A stretch of 39,864 nt of DNA. Source: Streptomyces hygroscopicus subsp. hygroscopicus. GTDB lineage: Bacteria > Actinomycetota > Actinomycetes > Streptomycetales > Streptomycetaceae. Below the pieces are notes generated by a model. It ran no database searches and was not told the origin of the DNA. It was given only the letters and a program-made list of their open reading frames with translations. The stretch spans positions 1 through 39,864 of the forward strand of contig NZ_BBOX01000133.1 in assembly GCF_001553455.1 (NCBI RefSeq). Reading direction: 5' to 3'. A program made the translations under genes and the position numbers. Within the stretch, counting starts at the first letter, position 1. The number at the start of each line of letters is the position of its first letter. Shown in pieces: positions 30,040 through 38,717 of this stretch.

Positions 30040-31773
30040 TCAGTGCGACTCGCGCGGCACCTGGTGTCCGCTGGAGCCGGTCAGGAAGTCCAGGTCCAGG
30101 CCCTGATCCGCCTGGAGCACATGCTCAGTGTAGAGCCTGCTCCAGCCCCGCTCGGCGACCGGCGGCGGGGGTTCCCAGGCGGCCCGCCGGCGCTCCAGCT
30201 CCTCCTCGCCGACCTCCAGGGTCAGCGCACGCGCCGGGACGTCCAGGGTGATCCAGTCGCCGTCGCGCACCAGCGCCAGCGGGCCGCCGACCGCGGATTC
30301 GGGGGACACGTGCAGCACCACGGTGCCGAATCCGGTGCCGGACATCCGGCCGTCGCAGACGCGCACCATGTCCTCGACGCCCTGGCGCAGCAGCTTCGGC
30401 GGCAGCACCACATTGGCGACCTCGGGCATGCCCGGATAGCCACGGGGGCCGCTGCCCCGGATCACCAGCACGGTGTTCTCGTCCACCGGCAGGTCCTCGT
30501 CGGCGTGGACGGCGAGGTAGTCCTCCGGTGTGTCGAACACCAGGGCCCGGCCGCGGTGGCGGAGCAGGTGCCGGGACGCGGCGGACTGTTTGATCACCGC
30601 GCCGTTGGGCGCGAGGTTGCCGCGCAGTACCGCGGTGCCGGTGCCGGCTTCCTGGAACGGGTCGTCCAGCGGCCGGATCACCTCGCGGTTCCAGCACTCG
30701 GCGCCGGCGACGTTCTCCGCCACCGTGCGCCCGCTCGCCGTGGCCGCGTCCGTGTGCAGCAGCGCGCCCAGTTCGCGCATCACCACCGGCAGCCCCCCGG
30801 CGTAGCAGAAGTCCTCCATCAGGAACCGCCCGGAGGGCTGGAGATCGACCAGCGTGGGCACCTCGCGGGCCAGCGCGTCGAAGTCGTCGAGCGTCAGGGG
30901 CACACCCAGCCGCCCCGCGATGGCCAGCAGGTGGATCACCGCGTTGGTGGAGCCGCCGATGGCCGCGTTGACCCGGATCGCGTTCTCGAACGCCGCCCGG
31001 GTCATGATCTGCGAGGGCCGCAGATCCTCCTCCACCATGGCCACGATCCGCCGCCCGGCGCGCTGGGCCGTCTCGTACCGCCGGGCGTCCACCGCCGGCC
31101 AGCTCGCCGAGTAGGGCAGCTGCATACCGAGCGCCTCGGCCATCGACGCCATGGTGGAGGCGGTGCCCATGGTCATGCAGTGGCCGTTCGACCGCGCCAT
31201 GCAGCCCTCGGCGAAGTCGCATTCCTCCTGTGTCATCCGCCCGGCCGCCAGCTCCGCCTCGAACCGCCACACCTGGGTGCCCGAGCCCACGTCCCCGCCC
31301 CGGTACTTGCCGTTCAGCATCGGGCCGCCAGTGACCATGATGGCCGGCAGATCGACGCTGGAGGCGGCCATCAGCAGACCGGGGGTGGTCTTGTCGCAGC
31401 CGGACAGCAGCACCACACCGTCCAGCGGATTGGCCCGCATCAGCTCCTCGGCCTCCATGGCCAGCAGATTGCGGTAGAGCATCGCGGTGGGCCGCATCAG
31501 CGTCTCGCCCAGCGCCATCGCGGGGAACTCCAGCGGAAAGCCGCCCGCCTGCCAGACCCCGCGCTTCACCGACTCCGCCACCCGGTGCAGATGGCTGTTG
31601 CAGGGCGCCAGTTCCGACCACGTGGTGGCGATGCCGATCACCGGCCGGCCGTCGAACACCTCCCCGGAATAGCCCTGGTTGCGCATCCAGGAGCGGTAGA
31701 CCATGCCGGAGCGGCCCTCCGCGCCGAACCAGGCCGCGCTGCGCCGCCGGCGGTGTGTTCCCGTGTCAGTCAC
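30040..31773 (-). CDS. IlvD/Edd-family sugar-acid dehydratase (L-arabinonate dehydratase type)
   Basis: 577-aa iron-sulfur dehydratase. The three cluster cysteines are Cys58 (SELAPCNSH), Cys126 (LLSGCDKTTPG) and Cys199 (SNGHCMTMGTASTM). They match the Cys59/127/200 spacing of the characterised L-arabinonate dehydratase, which holds a 2Fe-2S cluster. GGSTNAVIHLLAIAGR and CDGRMSGTGFGTVVLHVSPE (with the catalytic Ser) are family marks. The length also fits sugar-acid dehydratases better than the longer Edd or the IlvD of branched-chain amino acid synthesis. It would convert a pentonate or related aldonate to the 2-keto-3-deoxy acid. The start is GTG 31773 with GGGAG upstream. It lies 183 bases after the SDR gene on the same strand. 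Confidence 0.9.
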   Translation of the reverse strand: MTDTGTHRRRRSAAWFGAEGRSGMVYRSWMRNQGYSGEVFDGRPVIGIATTWSELAPCNSHLHRVAESVKRGVWQAGGFPLEFPAMALGETLMRPTAMLYRNLLAMEAEELMRANPLDGVVLLSGCDKTTPGLLMAASSVDLPAIMVTGGPMLNGKYRGGDVGSGTQVWRFEAELAAGRMTQEECDFAEGCMARSNGHCMTMGTASTMASMAEALGMQLPYSASWPAVDARRYETAQRAGRRIVAMVEEDLRPSQIMTRAAFENAIRVNAAIGGSTNAVIHLLAIAGRLGVPLTLDDFDALAREVPTLVDLQPSGRFLMEDFCYAGGLPVVMRELGALLHTDAATASGRTVAENVAGAECWNREVIRPLDDPFQEAGTGTAVLRGNLAPNGAVIKQSAASRHLLRHRGRALVFDTPEDYLAVHADEDLPVDENTVLVIRGSGPRGYPGMPEVANVVLPPKLLRQGVEDMVRVCDGRMSGTGFGTVVLHVSPESAVGGPLALVRDGDWITLDVPARALTLEVGEEELERRRAAWEPPPPVAERGWSRLYTEHVLQADQGLDLDFLTGSSGHQVPRESH

Positions 31774-31956
31774 TTCCGCACTCCCTCTGGCGAACGGGTG
31801 ATGGCGTCTGGGCGAGGAGCCGTTCCGGCGGCGGACACATCACGGGGGCGACATGGCTGGACGACTCGACGGCGGGATGACGGTGTGTCCGGCCCCTTCG
31901 CAGTACAGCAAAGACGAGCGCCGCACGGAAGATCGTGTCACCGGGTGGAGCCGGAA

Positions 31957-32778
31957 TCAGCCCGGCGCCGTGCGGCTCAGGTCCTCCCAGGCGCGGTACT
32001 GCTCGAGCCGGGCCCGGTGCATCTCCTGGACGAGGTCGAACGAGCGGCTGCCGACGATCAGGCGCCGTGGCGGATCGGGCAGGTCGACCAGCTTCATGAC
32101 GAGCGGCGCGGCGGTCGCCGGGTCCGGTCCGGCGTCCTCGCCCCACATCTCCGCCAGCCGTGCCCGCAGGCTCTGGTAGGCCGGGTCGGGAGCGGTGGCC
32201 GTGGTGCCCGTGGTGAACAGCTCCGTGGCGTAGCCGCCCATCTGCAGCACGGTCACCTTGATCCCGAACTGCTCGACCTCCATCGCCAGCGCCTCGCTGA
32301 CACAGTCGAGCGCCGCCTTGCCCGCCCCGTAGTACCCGACGGAGGCCATGCCACCGCCGGTGCCCATCGTGGTGACCTGCAGGACGCGCCCGGAGCGCCG
32401 TGCGCGCAGATGCGGGATGACCGCCTGGGTCACCCAGAGCGCACCGAAGAAGTTGACGTCGAAGTGGTCCCGGACCTGCCGCTCCGTAGCCTCCTCCACC
32501 ATGCCGTACAGCAGACCGCCGGCGTTGTTGACCACGATGTCGAGGTGGCCGACCGCCTCCACCGCCCGTTCCACCGCAGCGAACACCGCATCCCGGTCGG
32601 AGACATCCAGGGGGAGCCGTACGAGAGCGTCCGGATGCTCCTCGGCCGGCCCGGTCAGCGGCCCGACATCGCGGGCGGCGGCCACGACACGGTCTCCGGC
32701 GGCGAGGGCGGCCTCGGTGAAGGCGCGGCCCAGGCCCCGGGAGGCACCCGTGATGAACCAGTGTCTGGCGGTGGTCAT
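31957..32778 (-). CDS. Short-chain dehydrogenase/reductase
   Basis: 273-aa classical SDR: FITGASRGLGRAF for cofactor binding, LDVSD after the second beta pair, IVVNNAGGLL, and catalytic Tyr/Lys in GYYGAGKAALDCVSEALA. The long C-terminal part after GGYATELF is typical of the retinol-dehydrogenase/oxidoreductase-like SDRs common in Streptomyces. AARD after beta-2 with Arg suggests NADP preference. The start is ATG 32778 with GAGGAG upstream. It may act with the dehydratase downstream in sugar-acid metabolism, but the 183-base gap leaves this open. Confidence 0.9.
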   Translation of the reverse strand: MTTARHWFITGASRGLGRAFTEAALAAGDRVVAAARDVGPLTGPAEEHPDALVRLPLDVSDRDAVFAAVERAVEAVGHLDIVVNNAGGLLYGMVEEATERQVRDHFDVNFFGALWVTQAVIPHLRARRSGRVLQVTTMGTGGGMASVGYYGAGKAALDCVSEALAMEVEQFGIKVTVLQMGGYATELFTTGTTATAPDPAYQSLRARLAEMWGEDAGPDPATAAPLVMKLVDLPDPPRRLIVGSRSFDLVQEMHRARLEQYRAWEDLSRTAPG

Positions 32779-33144
32779 GGAACGCTCCTCACGTGACGAA
32801 CCGTATCGTCTCGTTGGCTAGCCTAGCGTCCTGGCGTGCAACGTGCTTTGCGCCATCACCACCGCCGTGGCCGCACGGGATGCGGTGTCTCCCGCCGTCA
32901 GCGCTGGCGGGGCAGCACCGTGCGCCGGCCGCCGCAGCTGCGCACCGCCCCGGTCAGCCGCACCGTGATCGGCACACCCCCATGGCACGCGCGGGGACGG
33001 CCGCGCAGTTCGGCCTGCAGCACCTTCGGCGGGACTGGGACTGGAGGGGGCCGTCGCTTCAACGATCCCGAGGCCGGGAGTCCACCGCCTCGGGGCCGTC
33101 GACCGTCAAGCGCTGCAGGGGTGTTGCCCGGGCAGAAGCGGAAG
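32779..33144. other. Gene-free junction between high-GC region and lower-GC operon
   Basis: No gene could be supported in this 366-base stretch. On the minus strand a frame ending at 32898 reads GVPITVRLTGAVRSCGGRRT and then a stop. It could be the tail of a lost gene, but I cannot assign it. The low-GC operon ends at its right edge. Confidence 0.4.
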
Positions 33145-34188
33145 TCAGGCCACCCACTCTTTGAGTTGGCGCACGAGTCCGGCGGGGTCGTCGCCGGTCG
33201 GGGTCACCTGGAGATTGGTGACGCCGGACTCGCGGAAGGCTTCGATCCGCTCCCGGACGTAAGAGGCCGGACCGACGAGGTTGGTCTGTTCAAGGAGTTG
33301 GAATGGGACCTTGGCCTCGGCTTCCTTCTTCTTGCCGTCGAGGTAGAGGTCCTGGATCTCCTTGGCCTCGGCTTCGTAGCCGTAGCGTCGGACGAGGTCG
33401 TTGAAAAAGTTCTTGCCGCGGGCGCCCATGCCTCCGATGTAGAGCGCGAGTATCGGCCGCGCGAGGTCGAGTATCTCCTTCACGTCCTCGCCGATGGCGA
33501 CGATGCCACCGGCGACGACCTCCAGGGGCGCGAGGTTCTCGGAGCGCTTCGCGGTTCCCGCGGCAAGCGCGTCGCCCCATACCCCGGCGGCGCCCTCGGG
33601 GGAGTACAGGAAAGGCAGCCAGCCGTCGGCGTACTCCGCCGCGCCTTCGACAGATTTCGGTCCCAGCGCGGCGATGTAGAGCGGAACCGAGGGGCGTAGC
33701 GGCTTGGTCATGATCTTCAGCGGCTCACTGAGACCGGTGCCCTGGCCGGCTGGGAGAGGGATCTCGAAGGAGTGGCCGCTGTAGTCGACCGCCTCGCGCT
33801 GCAGGGCCGCGCGGATGATCTCGACGGTCTCCTTGGTACGGCCGGTCGACTGTACGAAGGGCAGGCCGTGCCACCCTTCGATGATCTTCGGGTTGGAGGC
33901 GCCGAGGCCGATGATGGCGCGACCGCCGGACACGCTGTCGAGGCCGGCCGCGGTCGACGCGAGCATGGTCGGGGTGCGGGAGTAGACGTTGAGGATGGCT
34001 GCGCCGATCTCCACGCTTGAGGTGCGGGCCGCCAGGTAGCCCATCAGGGTCGGCGAGTCGTAGCCGTACCCCTCGGCGACCCAGACGGTGTCGAGCCCGG
34101 CGGCCTCAAGTCGAGTGATGTGGTCAGCGGCCTCCTGCGGGTCTGTGCCGTAGGTGAGCATCGTCGAGATCTTCATAGTCCGCTTCAT
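33145..34188 (-). CDS. LLM-class F420/FMN-dependent oxidoreductase
   Basis: 347-aa TIM-barrel oxidoreductase of the luciferase-like monooxygenase superfamily. GLDTVWVAEGYGYDSPTLMG, IGAAILNVYSRTPTMLASTA, GGRAIIGLGASN and VPLYIAALGPKSVEGAAEYA are typical of the mycobacterial-type F420-dependent members. The C-terminal PASYVRERIEAFRESGVTN-like part is also standard. It would reduce or oxidise a small organic substrate with F420 or FMN. The start is ATG 34188 with GAGG eight bases upstream; ATG 34176 is possible. It lies 10 bases after the SDR gene and is last in the five-gene operon. Base composition is lower than in the flanks (35 GC of 60 in 33301-33360). Confidence 0.88.
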   Translation of the reverse strand: MKRTMKISTMLTYGTDPQEAADHITRLEAAGLDTVWVAEGYGYDSPTLMGYLAARTSSVEIGAAILNVYSRTPTMLASTAAGLDSVSGGRAIIGLGASNPKIIEGWHGLPFVQSTGRTKETVEIIRAALQREAVDYSGHSFEIPLPAGQGTGLSEPLKIMTKPLRPSVPLYIAALGPKSVEGAAEYADGWLPFLYSPEGAAGVWGDALAAGTAKRSENLAPLEVVAGGIVAIGEDVKEILDLARPILALYIGGMGARGKNFFNDLVRRYGYEAEAKEIQDLYLDGKKKEAEAKVPFQLLEQTNLVGPASYVRERIEAFRESGVTNLQVTPTGDDPAGLVRQLKEWVA

Positions 34189-34198
34189 CAACAGTGCC

Positions 34199-34999
34199 TC
34201 ACTTCGAAGTCGGCGAGTCGAAGCTCGCACCCATGCCGATGCCGGCGCCACCGTCAACCGGGATCACCGCGCCGGTGACGAATCGCAGGTTGGGTGACAC
34301 GAGCGCACCGACCAGGTCGGCAAACTCGCGGGGCTCCCCGATGCGTCCCATCGGTACCCCGTTCCCGAGGCCGGTCTTGGACAACTCTGGCTGTCGTGCC
34401 AGCATTCCGCCCAGCAGGGCGGTGTCGAAGAATCCGGACAGCAGAGTGTTGACGTTGATGTTTTGCCTGGCGACCTCCAGGGCGAGGGTCTTGGCGTAGC
34501 CGATCACCGCCGACCACACGCCGACGGACGCCGCCATGCCGACGGCCGGGCGCTCGACGACGCCGGAGACCACGTTGAGGATGCTGCCGCCTTCGGTGGT
34601 CATGTACGGCAAGGTGGCTCGCACAGATCTGACGACGTAGAAGAAGTGGCGCTCGAAGGCCTTCAGCCACGCCTCGTCGGTGAGTTCGGAGATGCGCCGG
34701 ATCGGCGGTCCGCCGTCGTTGGTGACCAGAACGTGAACGGCTGGTCCGAATCGCTCAAGGGTCGAGGCGGTGACGCGCTCGATGTCGGTGTCGGCCGAGC
34801 AGTCGGCGGCCAGCCCGAGGACTTTCTCCTCGCCGTATGCGCCGGCAAGCCGGTGCGCGGCGGCTGTGACCTTCTCCGCGCGTCGCGCGAAGATCGTGAC
34901 ATTGGCGCCTTCCTTCAGAAGACGATCGGCGATGGCGTATCCGAGCCCGTCGCTGCCGCCGCCGACGATCGCGACCTTGCCGGTCAGTCCGACGTCCAT
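34199..34999 (-). CDS. Divergent SDR lacking the catalytic Tyr
   Basis: 266-aa Rossmann-fold protein of the short-chain dehydrogenase superfamily. The cofactor loop is GGGSDGLG rather than TGxxxGxG. The NNAG motif is NDGGPP. The segment that should hold YxxxK reads SVGVWSAVIGYAKTLALEVA: the Lys is present but Tyr is replaced. This is the pattern of the BKR-like divergent SDR subgroup, whose catalytic tetrad is imperfect. It may use another acid/base or bind cofactor without classical chemistry. The ATG at 34999 overlaps the upstream stop (TGATG), showing translational coupling to the amidohydrolase gene. Confidence 0.88.
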   Translation of the reverse strand: MDVGLTGKVAIVGGGSDGLGYAIADRLLKEGANVTIFARRAEKVTAAAHRLAGAYGEEKVLGLAADCSADTDIERVTASTLERFGPAVHVLVTNDGGPPIRRISELTDEAWLKAFERHFFYVVRSVRATLPYMTTEGGSILNVVSGVVERPAVGMAASVGVWSAVIGYAKTLALEVARQNINVNTLLSGFFDTALLGGMLARQPELSKTGLGNGVPMGRIGEPREFADLVGALVSPNLRFVTGAVIPVDGGAGIGMGASFDSPTSK

Positions 35000-35883
35000 C
35001 ACTGAACTCCGATCGAGGTGAGGAAGGTCTCGGCGTTGCCGGAGAACACGTCGTTGAGGATGTCGGAGGAGTAGCCCTCCTCGCGCCACTCCTCGACCAG
35101 TCTCTCGTGGGTGAGCATCGGGTAGTCGGCTCCGAAGAAGACCTTCTTGCGCAGCCGCCTGCCGATCTCGTGCTTGAGTTCGTCGGGGAAATAGCGCGGT
35201 GACCAACCGTGGAGCTCCATCCACACGTTCGCCTTGTGTAGTGCGACCGCGATCATTTCCGACTGCCAGGGCCATGCCACCCGAGCCGCGATCACGTTGA
35301 GATCGGGATGCTTGGCCGCGATGCGGTCGACGTAGCGGGGGTGGCAGCCCTCGAGGGTGATGCCCATGCCTCCGCGGGTGCCGGCCCCGGTGGCCGACAT
35401 GCCGACATGGACCAGGACGGGACGGTTGGCCTCGATGCACAGGTTCAGACAGTTCTCCCATTCCGGCTGGTCGGGTGTCCCGGCCGGGGTGAACGAGTGG
35501 ACCGTCAGTCCGACAAGTCCCGGCCCCTCGCTCAGGCAGCGCTCGAGTTCCTTGACATGAGCTGGTTGCGTGGGATCGATGCCGATCCAGTTGCCGAGTA
35601 CGACGTCGGGGTGCCTGCGCGCATAGTCGAAGGCGTAGTCATGCTGGTCGCGTAGTGCACCGGCGTCCATGGTGTGGGTGAACGCGAAGTCGAGCATCGC
35701 CTTGACGTGGGCGCGGCGAAACTGGACGGCCTGCTCCTCCTCGCTGACGAAGCTCATGCCCCACTTGAAGTAGCCCCGCAGGGCCTCGCGGTCTTCGGCG
35801 GTCTCGTACGGGCTTCCCTTCCATCCTCGCTCCGTGCCCCAGTGGGAGTGGAAGTCGATCAGTCGGGACGGCGGTACGTTCAC
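34999..35883 (-). CDS. Amidohydrolase 2 (ACMSD-like) family metal enzyme
   Basis: 294-aa TIM-barrel hydrolase or decarboxylase of the amidohydrolase-2 family. The metal site is visible as IDFHSHWG (His12, His14), RPVLVHVGMSATG, and VFFGADYPML with the conserved Asp. Members decarboxylate aromatic acids (ACMSD, gamma-resorcylate) or hydrolyse C-C or lactone bonds; the exact reaction cannot be chosen. The start is GTG 35883 with AAAGG upstream. It lies 45 bases after the acyl-CoA ligase gene and is coupled to the next SDR. GC content is lower than the flanks. Confidence 0.88.
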   Translation of the reverse strand: MNVPPSRLIDFHSHWGTERGWKGSPYETAEDREALRGYFKWGMSFVSEEEQAVQFRRAHVKAMLDFAFTHTMDAGALRDQHDYAFDYARRHPDVVLGNWIGIDPTQPAHVKELERCLSEGPGLVGLTVHSFTPAGTPDQPEWENCLNLCIEANRPVLVHVGMSATGAGTRGGMGITLEGCHPRYVDRIAAKHPDLNVIAARVAWPWQSEMIAVALHKANVWMELHGWSPRYFPDELKHEIGRRLRKKVFFGADYPMLTHERLVEEWREEGYSSDILNDVFSGNAETFLTSIGVQ

Positions 35884-35928
35884 ACTGAGTGCCTTTCGTG
35901 AATGGCCATGGGAAGGGCATCGGGATGG

Positions 35929-37524
35929 TCAGTGGACATGGCGGGTCGAGTCGGCCCAGAACGGCGCGCGCAGGCGCTTCTTGTCGATCTTTCCCACCGG
36001 CGTGGCGGGAAGTGAGTCCAGGACCACGACCTTCTTGGGCGCGTACATCGATCCCTTGACCTGCTTCACGTGGGACTGGAGCGCGGGAATGTCGACCTGT
36101 CGCCCCGGTCGCGGGACCACGAACGCGGTGACGATTTCGCCCCAGCGGCTGTCCGGCACGCCGATGACGGCGGCTGAGCCCACCGAAGGGTGCGCCGTCA
36201 GGGCGGCCTCGACTTCGCTGGCGTAGATGTTGAAACCGCCCGAGATGATCATGTCCTTCTTGCGGTCCACGATGTAGATCAGGCCCTCGGCGTCCTGGCG
36301 GGCGAGGTCTCCGGTGTGGAGCCATCCCCCCTTGAGTGCCGCTTCTGTCTCGTCGGGGAGGTTCTTGTAGCCCTGCATCACCCCGCGGCTCTGCATGGCG
36401 ATCTCGCCCACCTCGCCCAGCGGAACGTCGTGCCCGTCGTCGTCGATGAGCCTGATGCGGTTGCCGACCACGGGACGGCCACAGGAGGCGAGTTGCTCAA
36501 GGCTCGCGGTCTCGTGGGCGGCCTTGGTCAGGACCGTCCCGATGCCGGCCGACTCCGTCTGCCCGTAGACCTGGGAGAAGACCGGACCGATCCGCTCGCG
36601 AGCCTCCGCCAGGCGCACCGGCGACATCGGTCCGGTGGCGTACCAGATGACCTCAAGGCTGGAGAGGTCTCTGGTCTCCGGACGCTCCTGATCCAACAAG
36701 GTGTAGATCATCGTCGGAATGCCGTTCACACAGTTGATGTGCTCGGCCTCGACAACGTCGAGGAACCGGGTGGGTTCGAAGCCCTGCTCGATCACGACCG
36801 TGCCGCCACGCAGCAGTGCCGGGATGACGGCCAGTCCGGCCGCGTGGGTGAGCGGGGCCGCTGCCAGGTACCGCGGGAGGTGTGGCTGCTCGAAGTCGGC
36901 CATGTGCGCATAGACCATCTGCACCATCGACCGGTGAGGCTGCATCACGCCCTTGGGCCTGCCGGTCGTCCCCCCGGTGTACTGCAGCCAGGCGACATCC
37001 ATCTCCGTCGCCGGACCACGGTCGAGCGATCGAACCGCCGGGGGCTCGCCCTCGGGCGGACCACCGGCGGCGGGGACCACCATCAGGTGGCGCAGGGAGT
37101 CGACCTCGTCGAGGACCTGGCGTCCGTGCTCCTCCAGGGGCGCGGTCACCACCAGCACCGTGGCCTCCGCGTCCTCGCAGACGGTGATGTGGTCCGTGAC
37201 CGAGGCCAGGGTCTGCAGCCCGGTGAAGCGGCCACCCAAGAGATACGTCGCGGCCTGGACGATCCACGATTCAGGCATGTTCGGACTGAGCATCGTGACC
37301 CCTACGCCGCGCCCCACTCCCCGACGGGCCAGCGCGGCCACGTACTGCGAGAGAAGATCCCTCACGTGCGCATAGGTCAGTCGCCGATCACCAGCCACGA
37401 AGGCCTCGGACGAGCTGTGCCGGCTGAGCGCCTGCATGATCAGGTCACCTAGTGTGACTCCGGAGGATGCCGTCGTGGCAGCTGCCGGAGCCGCAGCGCC
37501 GTGACCCGGAAGGTGATGAGACAT
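35929..37524 (-). CDS. AMP-binding acyl-CoA ligase
   Basis: 531-aa adenylate-forming enzyme. LQYTGGTTGRPKGVMQPHRS is the ATP-binding P-loop, QVYGQTESAGIGT the second core motif, WLHTGDLARQD and DRKKDMIISGGFNIYASEVE the hinge, and ATPVGKIDKKRLR holds the catalytic Lys. The sequence is typical of fatty or aromatic acyl-CoA ligases of catabolic operons. The start at ATG 37524 is not well supported, as GAGG is only one base away. A shorter start at ATG 37437 would cut into the domain. It is the first structural gene after the AraC regulator (90-base gap). Base composition is lower (33 GC of 60 in 36661-36720). Confidence 0.88.
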   Translation of the reverse strand: MSHHLPGHGAAAPAAATTASSGVTLGDLIMQALSRHSSSEAFVAGDRRLTYAHVRDLLSQYVAALARRGVGRGVGVTMLSPNMPESWIVQAATYLLGGRFTGLQTLASVTDHITVCEDAEATVLVVTAPLEEHGRQVLDEVDSLRHLMVVPAAGGPPEGEPPAVRSLDRGPATEMDVAWLQYTGGTTGRPKGVMQPHRSMVQMVYAHMADFEQPHLPRYLAAAPLTHAAGLAVIPALLRGGTVVIEQGFEPTRFLDVVEAEHINCVNGIPTMIYTLLDQERPETRDLSSLEVIWYATGPMSPVRLAEARERIGPVFSQVYGQTESAGIGTVLTKAAHETASLEQLASCGRPVVGNRIRLIDDDGHDVPLGEVGEIAMQSRGVMQGYKNLPDETEAALKGGWLHTGDLARQDAEGLIYIVDRKKDMIISGGFNIYASEVEAALTAHPSVGSAAVIGVPDSRWGEIVTAFVVPRPGRQVDIPALQSHVKQVKGSMYAPKKVVVLDSLPATPVGKIDKKRLRAPFWADSTRHVH

Positions 37525-37614
37525 GCCTCAAAGCGTGGCCGCCGAGCGGGCGGGCGTGCCACCGATGTTCCGCCCAGAATTTCGGATAACCCGCCAGGCC
37601 GGCAAAGGCAGTGC

Positions 37615-38391
37615 TCAGCCGTGAACTGCACCCGCTGTGGAGCGGTAACGACCGGGCGTCTGGCCGACGAGATCGGTGAAGGCCTTGATGAAGCTGCCGG
37701 GGTTCGCCCAGCCGAGTCGGATCGCCGTCTCGGTGACCGAGGTACCTTCACAGAGTTCGAGCAGCGCTCGCTGAATCCGCAGCAGCGTGCGCCATTGATG
37801 GAAGCTCATCGACAGTTCGCTGCTGAACAGCCGACTGAGGGTCCGTTCGCTCGAGCCGGTTCGGTGCCCCAGCTCCGCCAGCGTCGCCGAAATGGCCGGG
37901 TCGGCGTGCAGCAGGTCGGTGACGGCCTTAAGGCGAGGATCGCTCGGCTCCGGCAGCCGTAGTGCCTCCTGCGGGGCGCGGATCAGCTCCGCGCCGATCA
38001 CTGCGAGCAGCAGACGGCCACGCTCACTGGCGGCAGTCTCGTGCTCGCCGCTCATGGCCAGGTATGCCTCGCGCAGCAGCGCACTGGCCACGAAGACCGA
38101 CGGCTCGGGCGGCAGTTCTTCGGACAGCGCTGCCGGAACCGGGAGCACGCGGACATCGGTCTCGCCGTAGGAGCGACTGCTGTGGACATAGAAGGGCGGC
38201 ACCCACGTGATGCGGTTCGCCGGCGCCACCCAGGTGCCGACCTCGGTCGTCGTGACGAGCGCCCCAGAGGCGGCGTACCGCAGCTGGCCGTAGTCATGGA
38301 AGTGCGCGGCGATGTCCTCACCGTGCGCCATGGGCTCGCAGACCGGCGAATCGTCGGTCCAGAACACTGCCTGCTGCGCAACCCCGGCCAT
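37615..38391 (-). CDS. AraC-family regulator with cupin N-terminus
   Basis: 258-aa regulator. Residues about 15-70 resemble an AraC-binding cupin: HGEDIAAHFHDYGQLRYAAS, WVAPANRITWVPPFYVHSSR. The C-terminal two-helix-turn-helix domain (about 160-255) reads ATLAELGHRTGSSERTLSRL, then SFHQWRTLLRIQRALLELCE and GWANPGSFIKAFTDLVGQTP. It likely activates or represses the four downstream genes on binding the substrate acid. The start is ATG 38391. It is the first gene of the lower-GC operon, and an IS5-type remnant lies only 27 bases upstream. Confidence 0.88.
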   Translation of the reverse strand: MAGVAQQAVFWTDDSPVCEPMAHGEDIAAHFHDYGQLRYAASGALVTTTEVGTWVAPANRITWVPPFYVHSSRSYGETDVRVLPVPAALSEELPPEPSVFVASALLREAYLAMSGEHETAASERGRLLLAVIGAELIRAPQEALRLPEPSDPRLKAVTDLLHADPAISATLAELGHRTGSSERTLSRLFSSELSMSFHQWRTLLRIQRALLELCEGTSVTETAIRLGWANPGSFIKAFTDLVGQTPGRYRSTAGAVHG

Positions 38392-38417
38392 CAGCGAACA
38401 GCATAGTTCGCAGTTAG

Positions 38418-38517
38418 GTCGGCCGCCCCGGACGTCGGCCGGACATGCTCCTCGCCGACCGCTGCTACGACCACGGCACGTACCGGCGCCTGGTGCGGCA
38501 GCGCGGGATCCGACGAG
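38418..38517 (+). mobile_element. IS5-family transposase remnant
   Basis: About 33 codons, open from a stop at 38415-38417, read GRRPDMLLADRCYDHGTYRR then LVRQRGIRR. This is the DDE-domain segment around the second Asp of IS5-group transposases (usual form PDxLLADRGYDHDKYRR), with G changed to C and D to G. No start, ends or terminal inverted repeats were recognised. It marks the upstream edge of the lower-GC operon. Confidence 0.7.
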
Positions 38518-38526
38518 CTAGCCGCT

Positions 38527-38597
38527 CTCCGCGGCGTGCGCCACGGAACTCCCCGGCCGGTGCGCCACATTTCCCGGCCGGTGCGCCACGGAATGGT
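38527..38597. repeat. Three copies of a 23-bp repeat
   Basis: GGCCGGTGCGCCACGGAA-like units recur about every 23 bases downstream of the transposase remnant. The rest of the 38518-38717 gap has no gene. Confidence 0.55.
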
Positions 38598-38717
38598 TCG
38601 CCCGTGTCCGTTCGGCCCCGAGGCGGCGAGCCGTCCGGCCCGGCGGGGGCGGGTGCGGTAAGCATCCGGTGCGCGCGGTAGGGACCGGTATCCGGCACAC
38701 GGTGAGGAGTGTTCCGC

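Noticed and set aside
29896..32796. 966-codon plus-strand frame across the dehydratase and SDR
   Set aside because: Antisense to two genes with clear catalytic motifs; no likeness of its own.
32836..33699. Plus-strand frame crossing into the F420-type oxidoreductase
   Set aside because: Its second half is antisense to that gene, and its first half has no recognisable domain.
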